NCBI RefSeq assembly: GCF_013626205.1
Contig: NZ_QHJE01000001.1
Span: 3,378,265 to 3,442,264, forward strand
Direction: 5' to 3'
Length of the DNA stretch: 64,000 bases
Source: Hyphomicrobium methylovorum
GTDB taxonomy: Bacteria > Pseudomonadota > Alphaproteobacteria > Rhizobiales > Hyphomicrobiaceae
Every line of letters starts with the position of its first letter. Positions within the stretch are counted from its first letter, which is position 1. Both the position numbers and the translations under genes were made by a program. Below the pieces are notes generated by a model. That model made no database searches. It was given only the letters and a program-made list of their open reading frames with translations, and was not told the DNA's origin. Of the stretch, positions 11,238 through 18,780 are shown one piece after another.

Positions 11238-12443
11238 ATGGAGTTCGCCTTGCGCATCGCCGCTTTGATCGTCGCCGCCGGACGGGGCACGCGTGCCGTT
11301 TCGGCCGCGTCCGCCCCCAAGCAATATGCCGTGATCGGAGGTGCGCCGGTCCTTTGGCATACGCTTGGCGCCTTCGCGGCGGCGCCGGGTATTAGCGATG
11401 TTCAGGTCGTCATTCATGCCGATGACATGGAATTCTATCGCGAAAGCGTTCCGCCCTCGGCCGCAACCGTCTGGCCGCCCGTCACGGGGGGCGCGACGCG
11501 GCAAGTCTCCGTCAGGCTCGGGCTCGAAGCGCTGAGCGCGCTAAAGCCTGACGCCGTGCTCATTCACGACGCTGCGCGTCCGTTCGTTTCGCAGGAGACG
11601 ATCGCACGCGTTATCGCGGTTCTTCAATCGGAACCGGCAGCGATTGCGGCCCTCCCCTTGGCCGATACGCTCAAGCGCGCGGGCGGTAACGGTACGATCG
11701 CAGAGACGATCGACCGGCGCGGACTTTGGTGTGCGCAAACTCCGCAAGCCTTCCGCTTCGACGCGATTTTGGAAGCGCATCGTCGTGCCGCTAATGCAGA
11801 TCGCGATGACTTCACCGATGACGCGGCTCTTGCAGAATGGGCCGGAATTCCAGTGACGCTGGTTGATGGCAACGTCGAGAACATCAAGCTGACGACGGCG
11901 GCCGACATCATCGCCGCAGATCAGAAACTGACGAGCGCGGCAACCGTCATGTTCGAAACACGGACCGGCTCCGGCTTCGACGTGCATTGCTTTACCGACG
12001 GCGACCATGTCTGGCTTGGCGGCATCAAAATCCCCCATACGCATAAGCTGGAAGGCCATTCCGATGCCGACGTCGTGCTGCACGCGCTGACGGATGCGCT
12101 CCTCGGCGCAATCGGCGACGGCGATATCGGCCAGCATTTCCCGCCTTCCGATCCCAAATGGAAAGGCGCTGCGTCACGGCTTTTTCTCAAAGATGCGGCC
12201 CGGCGCGTTCGTGCCCTTGGCGGGCGCATCGGCAATGTCGACATAACAGTTCTGGCGGAAGCACCACGCATCGGCCCACATCGGCCGCAAATACAGGCGT
12301 TAATTGGAGAGGTGCTCGGCCTTTCCTCTGACCGGATCGGTATCAAGGCGACGACGATGGAAGGCATGGGCTTCGTTGGGCGACGCGAAGGTATTGCGGC
12401 AATGGCGAGCGCAACCCTGCATCTGCCGGTTCAACGCCGATGA
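11238..12443 (+). CDS. ispDF: Bifunctional IspD/IspF (MEP pathway)
   Basis: This is a 401-residue fusion. Residues 1 to about 230 are the cytidylyltransferase IspD (IAALIVAAGRGTR nucleotide loop, HDAARPFVS, then DDAALAEWAG). From about 237 onward is the cyclodiphosphate synthase IspF, with metal ligands in GFDVH and GHSDADVVLHALTDALLGA. It carries out the third and fifth steps of isoprenoid-precursor synthesis. The fused form is typical of alphaproteobacteria. Start choice is open: ATG at 11238, or TTG at 11253, which would use the GGAG lying inside the first codons as its ribosome-binding site. The stop overlaps the next gene by 4 bp (ATGA). Confidence 0.96.
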   Translation: MEFALRIAALIVAAGRGTRAVSAASAPKQYAVIGGAPVLWHTLGAFAAAPGISDVQVVIHADDMEFYRESVPPSAATVWPPVTGGATRQVSVRLGLEALSALKPDAVLIHDAARPFVSQETIARVIAVLQSEPAAIAALPLADTLKRAGGNGTIAETIDRRGLWCAQTPQAFRFDAILEAHRRAANADRDDFTDDAALAEWAGIPVTLVDGNVENIKLTTAADIIAADQKLTSAATVMFETRTGSGFDVHCFTDGDHVWLGGIKIPHTHKLEGHSDADVVLHALTDALLGAIGDGDIGQHFPPSDPKWKGAASRLFLKDAARRVRALGGRIGNVDITVLAEAPRIGPHRPQIQALIGEVLGLSSDRIGIKATTMEGMGFVGRREGIAAMASATLHLPVQRR

Positions 12444-13060
12444 GCGACGATGACGACATCGAAATCGATGACGTCAAAGGCAACCGCGCGCTGCGCTACA
12501 CTGTGCGCAACGTCGCGGTGCTCAACCTTAGCTACTTCGGTATCGAGTTCGCGGTTGCGCTGGCGATCGGCTCGGTTGCGCTCTTTGCCGACAGCGTGGA
12601 TTTCCTCGAGGACGGCGCGGTCAATCTGCTGATCCTTGCGGGGCTCGGCTTCACGGCGGCGCGGCGGGCGAAACTCGGCATGCTGCTCGCCGCCATCATT
12701 CTGCTTCCGGCGCTGGCAACGCTCTGGACGGCTTGGCAGAACTTTACGACCGGCGCCGTACCCGATCCCGTACCGCTGACATTGACGGGCATGGGCGCCA
12801 TGGCCGTAAACTTCATCTGCGCGCGCATGCTGGCTCCTTTCCGGACCGTGGGCGGCAGCTTGACGCGGGCGGCTTTCCTCTCGGCACGCAATGACGTGAT
12901 TGCCAACATCGCGATTGTTATTGCCGGGCTTTTGACCGCCCTCCTCGCTTCGCGCTGGCCCGACATTATCGCGGGCCTGGGTATCGCCGCGCTCAACGCC
13001 GGAGCGGCCCACGAGGTCTACGAGGCGGCCCGCGAAGAGCACAGGGCGGCGCGGGACTGA
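12440..13060 (+). CDS. Cation diffusion facilitator-like transporter, membrane domain only
   Basis: The 206-residue protein has an acidic N-terminus and about five to six membrane helices. The signature ALFADSVDFLEDGAVN matches the CDF TM2 region ADSxHxxxD with Asp replacing His. The TM5 counterpart reads SARNDVIAN, where Ser stands at the usual metal-ligand His position. CDF proteins exchange divalent metals for protons. Two departures stand out: the cytosolic metal-binding C-terminal domain of typical members is absent, and metal-site residues are altered, so the substrate is uncertain. Translation is probably coupled to ispDF by the ATGA overlap. Confidence 0.75.
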   Translation: MSDDDDIEIDDVKGNRALRYTVRNVAVLNLSYFGIEFAVALAIGSVALFADSVDFLEDGAVNLLILAGLGFTAARRAKLGMLLAAIILLPALATLWTAWQNFTTGAVPDPVPLTLTGMGAMAVNFICARMLAPFRTVGGSLTRAAFLSARNDVIANIAIVIAGLLTALLASRWPDIIAGLGIAALNAGAAHEVYEAAREEHRAARD

Positions 13061-13202
13061 GTTGCATCCGCGCATCGTTTTTCGACGCGCCGGAAGGCAT
13101 GTTTGTCACGCACGGTCGTTGACCGGCTTGAGAGAATCGCGGCATCAATGGGTAAGTGGTTGTATTGCCACGACCCGGAAGATAGCGCTCACGGGAGCCG
13201 AT

Positions 13203-13688
13203 ATGAACATCATGCCCCACACTCTCGACCGCCAACCCGCCGATGCAGCGATTAGTACGATCGCCGAGATGACGTCTGAGATGTGTTTAGCCACCCGTGT
13301 GCGTCAACTTTCACGTATCGTCACGCGCGTATACGACGATGCCTTGCGCCCACTCGGCATCACCGCGAGCCAGTACACCTTGCTCGCGCAGCTTGCCTCG
13401 CGTGACGGAATTACTGCAGTCGAGATCGGTCACGAACTCGATATCGAGAAGTCTACACTCTCTCGCAACCTGAAGCGCCTCTTGGCACTCGGCCATATCA
13501 TTATGGATCCTCCCGCGGGACGTCGCGGTCGCGGTCTTCACCTTACGCCCAAAGGTCAGGTCGTTCTGAAGGATGCCTATCCGATCTGGCAAGGTGCCCA
13601 GAAGCGGGCTGTCGGAGCCATGGGTTCCGATAGCCGCTCCGTCCTCGATGGACTGCTGTCGCACGCCGAAGTTCTGGCAGCGGCCTGA
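13203..13688 (+). CDS. MarR-family transcriptional regulator
   Basis: The protein of about 161 residues has a winged-helix core: CLATRVRQLSRIVTRVYDDA is the first helix of the dimer interface, LGITASQYTLLAQLA and the following IGHELDIEKSTLSRNLKRLL form the HTH, and PPAGRRGRGLHLTPKG is the wing. The frame is open further upstream, but the ATG at 13203 has GGGAG 5 bases before it and gives normal MarR length. It follows the cation transporter by 142 bp and is followed by a strong hairpin, so it is probably a single-gene unit. The ligand and targets are unknown. Confidence 0.85.
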   Translation: MNIMPHTLDRQPADAAISTIAEMTSEMCLATRVRQLSRIVTRVYDDALRPLGITASQYTLLAQLASRDGITAVEIGHELDIEKSTLSRNLKRLLALGHIIMDPPAGRRGRGLHLTPKGQVVLKDAYPIWQGAQKRAVGAMGSDSRSVLDGLLSHAEVLAAA

Positions 13689-13728
13689 TCAGCAAGGCCG
13701 TTTGCACATTCGCCTCTCTCTAGCTAGT

Positions 13729-13764
13729 TTTCGGAGAGTGCTTCAATCGAAGCACTCTCCGAAA
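13729..13764 (+). terminator. Strong inverted repeat, likely terminator of the MarR gene
   Basis: A perfect 16-bp stem (TTTCGGAGAGTGCTTC and its complement) closes a 4-base AATC loop and is followed by TCGTTTT. It sits 40 bp after the MarR stop and 30 bp before the next start. The stem is unusually long for a simple terminator, so it could also be a protein-binding palindrome or a dispersed repeat. Confidence 0.65.
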
Positions 13765-13794
13765 TCGTTTTGGACCTAGCCAGAGGCGCGCGGC

Positions 13795-14283
13795 GTGTTT
13801 CCCCCACAGATCCAGGATCGCGCGGAACGCCTCATCGCCCACCTCCGCGCACGTCGGCTGACTGTATCGACAGCCGAAAGCTGCACTGGAGGACTCGTCG
13901 CCGGGGCACTCACCGCTGTGGCCGGTTCGTCAGAGGTGTTCGAGCGCGGCTTCGTTACGTATTCCAACGACGCGAAGACGGGGATGATCGGTGTCGACGC
14001 GGCGTTGATTGAGCGCCAAGGCGCGGTCAGCGCCGAAGTTGCGGAAGCGATGACAACCGGGGCGCTTCGCACGGGGATGAGCGATCTCTCGGTCGCAATT
14101 ACCGGCATTGCGGGGCCCGGCGGCGGATCGGCGGACAAGCCCGTCGGCCTCGTCTACATCGCCACAGCCACAAAGGGCGGCGCTGTGCGCGTTGAACGAT
14201 TCACCTTCGGCGAAGTCGGGCGTGACCAAATTCGCCTCTCCAGCGTTCTAGAGGCGTTGCGTATGCTCGAGGAGGCGGTATGA
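13795..14283 (+). CDS. CinA C-terminal-type nicotinamide-nucleotide amidase
   Basis: The 162-residue protein consists of the CinA C-terminal domain alone: TVSTAESCTGGLVAGALT near the N-terminus, FERGFVTYSNDAK, and AITGIAGPGGGSADKPVG. The family (PncC) deamidates NMN to nicotinic acid mononucleotide in NAD recycling. The start is a GTG at 13795. A stand-alone amidase is common in alphaproteobacteria. Its stop overlaps the ATG of the pentapeptide-repeat gene (ATGA), so the two are probably made together. Confidence 0.9.
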   Translation: MFPPQIQDRAERLIAHLRARRLTVSTAESCTGGLVAGALTAVAGSSEVFERGFVTYSNDAKTGMIGVDAALIERQGAVSAEVAEAMTTGALRTGMSDLSVAITGIAGPGGGSADKPVGLVYIATATKGGAVRVERFTFGEVGRDQIRLSSVLEALRMLEEAV

Positions 14284-15122
14284 CGTTTGGCGTTTCGAAA
14301 TGCCTATTCGGTCTGGCCATTGCGGCATTCTTATTTGCGCCGACGCCTGGCTCCCGCGCGATCGCGGCGGATGCAACGGCGCGCGACATTGCCAAGCTGT
14401 TGTTCAACGCGGCGCCCGGAACCCATCCCACATTGCGCGGACAGAACCTTTCGCGTCTCGATCTCGCCAATCTGGATTTCAAAGGCGCCGATCTCCGGTC
14501 AGCGAATTTTTTCGGCGCGGATCTTTCGGGTGCCAACCTTTCTGGAACCAATCTCGAGGGGACGAACCTCGATCGCGTAACGCTTATCGGCACTCGGCTT
14601 GATGGCGCGCGGCTCGACAATGCTTCGCTCATGCGGCCTTCGACCTCGCAGGGGCTGGTTATGCTCGCCAGCGAAGCTCCAAGCCTCAAAGGATCGTCAC
14701 TGCGCAGCGTTAAATTTTTTGGGACCTTCACCGGCGCTGATTTCACGGGCGCCGACCTTACGGATTCCGTCTGTGCGCCGACGAGCAAAACGGGTTTCAT
14801 CGAGCACATCTGGCGGACGGATTTCACCAGCGCGAATCTTGCCGGGGCGACCCTCACTCGGGCCGACATGACGCGTGCGAACCTGAGCTTTACAAACCTC
14901 AAGGGCGCGGTTCTGCGCGACGTCATTTTGGTCGACGCCGATCTCTCGGGAGCTGATCTGACTGGTGCGGATCTCTCGGGCGCGAATTTAAGCGGCGCTG
15001 ACCTGACGAACGCCAACGTGACCGATGCCAATCTCGAGGGCGCGAAGCTGCACAATGTAACGGGCTTCGATAGCCTGAAAGGCGCGGCCTTCGCACGCAA
15101 CGCTACGAAGGCTGTGAGATAG
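14280..15122 (+). CDS. Exported pentapeptide-repeat protein
   Basis: The 280-residue protein starts with a signal peptide (hydrophobic core FGLAIAAFLFAP, Ala-rich cleavage region near residue 30). Two blocks of A(D/N)Lxx repeats follow, about 55-120 and 190-260, for example GADLSGADLTGADLSGANL. They are separated by a non-repeat insert of about 60 residues with a single cysteine. Such repeats fold as a right-handed quadrilateral beta-helix. Function is not known; export argues against a gyrase-protecting role. Its coupling to the CinA-like amidase is by 4-bp overlap only, so a functional link is not shown. Confidence 0.8.
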   Translation: MTFGVSKCLFGLAIAAFLFAPTPGSRAIAADATARDIAKLLFNAAPGTHPTLRGQNLSRLDLANLDFKGADLRSANFFGADLSGANLSGTNLEGTNLDRVTLIGTRLDGARLDNASLMRPSTSQGLVMLASEAPSLKGSSLRSVKFFGTFTGADFTGADLTDSVCAPTSKTGFIEHIWRTDFTSANLAGATLTRADMTRANLSFTNLKGAVLRDVILVDADLSGADLTGADLSGANLSGADLTNANVTDANLEGAKLHNVTGFDSLKGAAFARNATKAVR

Positions 15123-15140
15123 TTTTTGGCGCTGGGCGCG

Positions 15141-15620
15141 TCAGGTTTCGGCGTGCTTGATTTCCGGCTGACCCGGGTGGCCGTAGACCGCGCCTGCGCG
15201 TTCTTCGAAGGCCACTACGAAACGTCGGAACGCCTGGTCGAACATCTGGCCGACGAGTACGCCGAGAAGACGGGAACGGAATTCGTAATCGATGAAGAAA
15301 TCGATCGTCGAGCCGGTTGCGTCATCGATGAAGGACCAGCGATTTTCAAGGTGCTTGAAGGGCCCGTCGAGGTACGCAACCTCGATCCGCTTCTCAGCCG
15401 GGAACGTCACGACGCGCGTCGTGAAGCTTTCCTTGATCGCCTTGTAACCGGCCTCCATACGCGCGGTCATCTCTTCGCCCTCGCCTGCCGGAAGGCGCGT
15501 GAGAACGGTCAATCCCGTACATAGCGGAAGGAATTCCGGATAGCGCTCGATGTCTGCGACGAGCGCGAACATCTGTGCGGCCGAGAACGGTACGTGGTGC
15601 TTGGTTGCGAAGGATGGCAT
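15141..15620 (-). CDS. RatA/COQ10-type START-domain protein
   Basis: The 159-residue protein begins MPSFATKHHVPFSAAQMF and contains VADIERYPEFLPLC, the hallmark of the COQ10/RatA START family, then TRVVTFPAEKRIEVAYLDGPF and the C-terminal helix RSRLLGVLVGQMFDQAFRRFV. Alphaproteobacterial members are thought to bind coenzyme Q and help respiratory electron transfer, while E. coli RatA was described as inhibiting ribosome assembly. It is often found near cinA and ispDF, as here, and is convergent with the pentapeptide gene, 18 bp away. Confidence 0.88.
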   Translation of the reverse strand: MPSFATKHHVPFSAAQMFALVADIERYPEFLPLCTGLTVLTRLPAGEGEEMTARMEAGYKAIKESFTTRVVTFPAEKRIEVAYLDGPFKHLENRWSFIDDATGSTIDFFIDYEFRSRLLGVLVGQMFDQAFRRFVVAFEERAGAVYGHPGQPEIKHAET

Positions 15621-15685
15621 GGCTTCAGAGTACTAGCTGCGCGTGCCTTTTTGCCAAGTCATCCTGCGCGCCTTGAGATGTTGCG

Positions 15686-15940
15686 TCACGCGATGAGACG
15701 CGCGAGCAGCACGACGATGATCGCGCCGATGGCGGCAGTGACGATCTGCGAGAGAAGTTCGTTACCGATGCCGAGATTGATGCCCATCGCCTTGAACAGG
15801 TAGCCGCCGACAAACGCGCCGATGATTCCCGTAATCAGATAGCGGACGATCCCGCTGCCTCCGACGACGAAAGACGCAAGAAATCCGGCGACGATGCCGA
15901 TGATTGCGAAAATGAGGAGATCGCGGGCTTGGTCGTCCAT
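15686..15940 (-). CDS. GlsB/YeaQ/YmgE-family small membrane protein
   Basis: The 84-residue protein has three hydrophobic segments with glycine zippers (FAIIGIVAGFLASFVVGG, TGIIGAFVGGYLF, IVTAAIGAIIVVLLARLI), matching the transglycosylase-associated GlsB/YeaQ family linked to envelope stress. GGAG lies 7 bases before the ATG. It is monocistronic as far as can be seen. Confidence 0.88.
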   Translation of the reverse strand: MDDQARDLLIFAIIGIVAGFLASFVVGGSGIVRYLITGIIGAFVGGYLFKAMGINLGIGNELLSQIVTAAIGAIIVVLLARLIA

Positions 15941-16013
15941 GTGGGGTCTCCGAAGAAGTCCAGCGTATGCTCAGCACACGCAGAAACGATCCGGCAGTCA
16001 AGTGCCAGCGCCA

Positions 16014-16301
16014 TCAGACGTGGCAGCGGGCACCGAGATACTGATTGAGAAGTTCGTTATACCGGTCGACATCCGAACGCTGCGACGCATTCAGCGATCC
16101 ACCCGAACTCGCACGTTCGACTTGTGCGGGCACGCCGCGCGAATCGAGTCGATTGAGTTCGCCACGAATGGATTGGCACGATTGACCGCTCGGAAGCGAA
16201 CGCGGTCCCGGATCCGAATAGCCGCCACCAGACGCGCCACCGCAACCCTGCAAAATCACAGACGTGACGGTCACAAATACGACCGTGAGAAAACCCCGCA
16301 T
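16014..16301 (-). CDS. Small putative lipoprotein
   Basis: The 95-residue protein has a hydrophobic signal and a lipobox, VILQGC, with lipid-modified Cys at about residue 20. The mature part is glycine-rich and then carries two further cysteines (SGQSCQSI and the C-terminal ARCHV) that may pair. GAGGA abuts the ATG. No family recognised; probably anchored in the envelope. Confidence 0.65.
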   Translation of the reverse strand: MRGFLTVVFVTVTSVILQGCGGASGGGYSDPGPRSLPSGQSCQSIRGELNRLDSRGVPAQVERASSGGSLNASQRSDVDRYNELLNQYLGARCHV

Positions 16302-16504
16302 TCCTCGATCCTACTGGCTTAGAGACGACAGCGAACGACGAATAAAACTCGCTGCACTGCAAAGACCATAGCCCTAGTGGCTTCGCAAGCCTCAATGGCG
16401 CTCATGTGGCGATCCTACGCCAATCGGCTGCTGGATGTTGTCGAAGGCGCACACGGCTTGCGGATTTCGCATAGATGACCGCCGCTTGCCGCGCGCCAGC
16501 TGCC

Positions 16505-16948
16505 TTAATCCTGAGCCTGTCCCGGTACTGCTGCAACCGGCGTCGACGACGGCGTCGCGGCGGGTGTTGCGGACGCGGTTTTCGCCGGAGCTACCGCAGT
16601 CGTTGCAGACGGTGCAGCCGATGCGGACTGCTGGGCCGCCGGAACCGCCTTGCCGCAACGCGCCTGATAATCGGCGTTGGCCTTGTTCAGATCAGCCTGC
16701 CTCTGAAGCGATGCGCGCTTGACCTGGACGTTGCTCGACTTGCCGTCGGCAGCCTTTTCCAGGCGCTCGATCGTTCCGTCGTCCCGCAGCGACGCGATCT
16801 GGCTCGCCAGCGAAACACAGACTGGATCAACCGTCTTGTCTGGGGCAAGCGCTTGCGTCGAAAGCCCGCCGTTTCCGTCCGCGCATCCCGTAGCGAGCCC
16901 CGCTGCCACGACGACGAATGCTAATTTCCTAGCCGCGCCTTGTTTCAT
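16505..16948 (-). CDS. Putative lipoprotein with Ala/Pro-rich tail
   Basis: From the ATG at 16948 (GGGTTGGG upstream) the product is about 147 residues: a signal ending in a lipobox (LATGC, Cys near residue 22), a predicted helical middle (VCVSLASQIASLRDDGTIERL to LNKANADYQARC) with two cysteines, and a low-complexity tail of Ala, Pro, Ser and Thr. The longer open frame upstream lacks a signal peptide. Function unknown; the tail resembles flexible linkers of envelope lipoproteins. Confidence 0.65.
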   Translation of the reverse strand: MKQGAARKLAFVVVAAGLATGCADGNGGLSTQALAPDKTVDPVCVSLASQIASLRDDGTIERLEKAADGKSSNVQVKRASLQRQADLNKANADYQARCGKAVPAAQQSASAAPSATTAVAPAKTASATPAATPSSTPVAAVPGQAQD

Positions 16949-17174
16949 CCCAACCCCCGGAACGTTGCCATCCGCAACAAATACGCGCACTTCAACCGTC
17001 CTTAGCGGGCGGAGAGCAGCGCCTACAAGTGAGCGGCCGCGATCATCCCCGATGATCGGCGGCAAACTTCCCGGAAATAGTGGACAGGGGCCAATTGATG
17101 CGAATCGGCCACAGGAAAGCGTCGCGAAACATCCGCGACGCGAGGAGATCGCTTTAGCTGAAAGAGGTGACGCG

Positions 17175-17504
17175 TCAGTGCATCACGCGTCGGCGCGTTT
17201 TTCCGGTGAGCGTCGGCTCGTTTACCGGCACGAGAGCATCAAAGCCTTTGCGGAGTTCGGTCAGCGCTTGGAACTCGTTCGCATTACCGTTCAACGCCGA
17301 AGAACGCGCGACGTGATGGGCAATCTGCGCGAGGAGCCTGCCCCAGTCCTGCATCCGATCGCCCAAAGCTTCGCCGTTGAGCGTTACCATCAACGTGCCG
17401 TCAGCAATCCAGGCGCGAATGAGTTCCACGGCCTGATCCGCTTCGGGAACACCGTCCGGGATCTCGAGCTCCAACAGCTCTTCTGATTCCGGTGCATCGC
17501 TCAT
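17175..17504 (-). CDS. DUF5076-like protein
   Basis: The product of about 109 residues from the ATG at 17504 contains AVELIRAWIADGTLMVTLNG and WGRLLAQIAHHVARS, the pattern I associate with DUF5076 (a conserved EllRvW segment followed by WG-L--I--H-A). It has an acidic N-terminus and no membrane segment. Role unknown. The assignment to the DUF is from memory and should be treated as probable. Confidence 0.65.
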   Translation of the reverse strand: MSDAPESEELLELEIPDGVPEADQAVELIRAWIADGTLMVTLNGEALGDRMQDWGRLLAQIAHHVARSSALNGNANEFQALTELRKGFDALVPVNEPTLTGKTRRRVMH

Positions 17505-17673
17505 TGCCGTCTCCGTACGCAAACGTAAGTTTTTAAGACAGCCTTTAGCCGCTCGATCCGGACGGGACAAGTGAATTGCCCTTAGGCTTGCTCATACCAT
17601 TAAGAAGCGCTCAACTTGCCAAACGCAAAGAGCCCGCCGCACATCCGCAGAAATACGCTCGAATGTTCGAGAA

Positions 17674-18009
17674 TTAGCGTGATGTCAGGATTTTTTCGTT
17701 GGGCCGAACGTAGCCGAGAACATCGCGTGCGATCTCCTCGACGAGGTCGGCATTCGGGATTTCGGGCGACAGCAATGCCACGTCGCGGCGAAGCTTGGAG
17801 CGCACCGTCTCCAGTCCCTTGATCTCGAAATCCAGGAGAGCCATCCGCTCGATGAGCTGGGCGCGGACATCAAGCCCGTGGCGCCCATGGCGAGCGTGAT
17901 AGACGAAATAGGCCGTTGCCGTAAGGCAGGCAAGCAACACAAGCGCCTGTCCCATAAAGGATCTCGGCCTATTTCGCCCCTCAAACGTATTGAAACGCAG
18001 CACGCGCAT
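17674..18009 (-). CDS. FtsB/DivIC-family septum formation initiator
   Basis: The 111-residue protein has one membrane helix (ALVLLACLTATAYFVYHA, about 22-39) followed by a coiled coil (AQLIERMALLDFEIKGLETV) and the family's C-terminal DLVEEIARDVLGYVRPNE segment. GGAG lies 4 bases before the ATG. FtsB-type proteins bridge FtsL and FtsQ at the division septum. In many relatives this gene follows eno; eno is not present here. Confidence 0.85.
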   Translation of the reverse strand: MRVLRFNTFEGRNRPRSFMGQALVLLACLTATAYFVYHARHGRHGLDVRAQLIERMALLDFEIKGLETVRSKLRRDVALLSPEIPNADLVEEIARDVLGYVRPNEKILTSR

Positions 18010-18184
18010 CGGTCTCCACTTGGAGAATTCCGTAACGCGCTCGACTATGCTGGGGACCGTTTAAGAGCGAGTAAACCGGCGAATGTTTTTGGCGCGCACC
18101 GAAGCGGGAAAAGACTTCCGGATCAAAGGCGAGCTGACGCATCGCCTGCAAGCGCAGCGAGATTTCCGAAAGCCGAGACTACGT

Positions 18185-18526
18185 TCAGAAGCGGTGCTTC
18201 ACCGTGCCATGGATCATCAGATCGCGCTGATCGTCCGTTGCGGGGGATTCGTTCTCGTTCGCGGGACGGCCGCCGTCAGCCGCGCCGTAGAGAAGCTCCA
18301 AGCCGAAATCCATCTTCGGGAGCGTGCCGAGCTTGCCTAAGCCCGGGATGCGGATTTCCGTACCTTCGCTCTTTGCCGGGGCCGACTGATCCTGGACCTG
18401 CGCTTTCGTGCCGTCCGGCCCGATAACCGGCGCGGGGCCGCGCTGTTCCTCAAGCGCCGTGGCTGCGGTGGCCGCGGCTGCAGCGAGTAACGCCAGCGCA
18501 CCCATCACCAAACAAAACCGTTTCAC
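18185..18526 (-). CDS. Small exported hypothetical protein
   Basis: A GTG at 18526 with GCGGGG 5 bases upstream gives 113 residues: a signal peptide with an Ala-rich core (LVMGALALLAAAAATAATA), then a short hydrophilic protein with the segment IRIPGLGKLGTLPKMDFGLE. A longer frame from an ATG 33 bases upstream exists but lacks a ribosome-binding site. No family recognised. It is transcribed in the same direction as the porin upstream, but a terminator lies between them. Confidence 0.6.
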   Translation of the reverse strand: MKRFCLVMGALALLAAAAATAATALEEQRGPAPVIGPDGTKAQVQDQSAPAKSEGTEIRIPGLGKLGTLPKMDFGLELLYGAADGGRPANENESPATDDQRDLMIHGTVKHRF

Positions 18527-18722
18527 ATAAACCCCGCAGCGCCTTGAAAGCACGCACATGGGCTAGTGATGCGCGGGAGAGTGTGGAAGTTCAATGTCCT
18601 TTTCCTAGGCGTATGGCCATAAACCCCGTTTCTGGCCGTGGCTGTTGCAACCCCGCCATGTTGCCATAATAACACAAAAAGAGAGATAGGTCGCGCACCC
18701 CGAATTTTAAGCCCTTCGACAC

Positions 18723-18750
18723 AAAAAAGGGACCACCCGAAGGTGGCCCC
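18723..18750 (-). terminator. Rho-independent terminator of the porin gene
   Basis: On the minus strand GGGGCCACC, a TTCG tetraloop and GGTGGTCCC form a 9-bp stem (one G-T pair) followed by six T. It lies 30 bp after the porin stop. Confidence 0.9.
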
Positions 18751-18780
18751 TAAGACTGATGCAGACGGGAGGGTTTGCAA

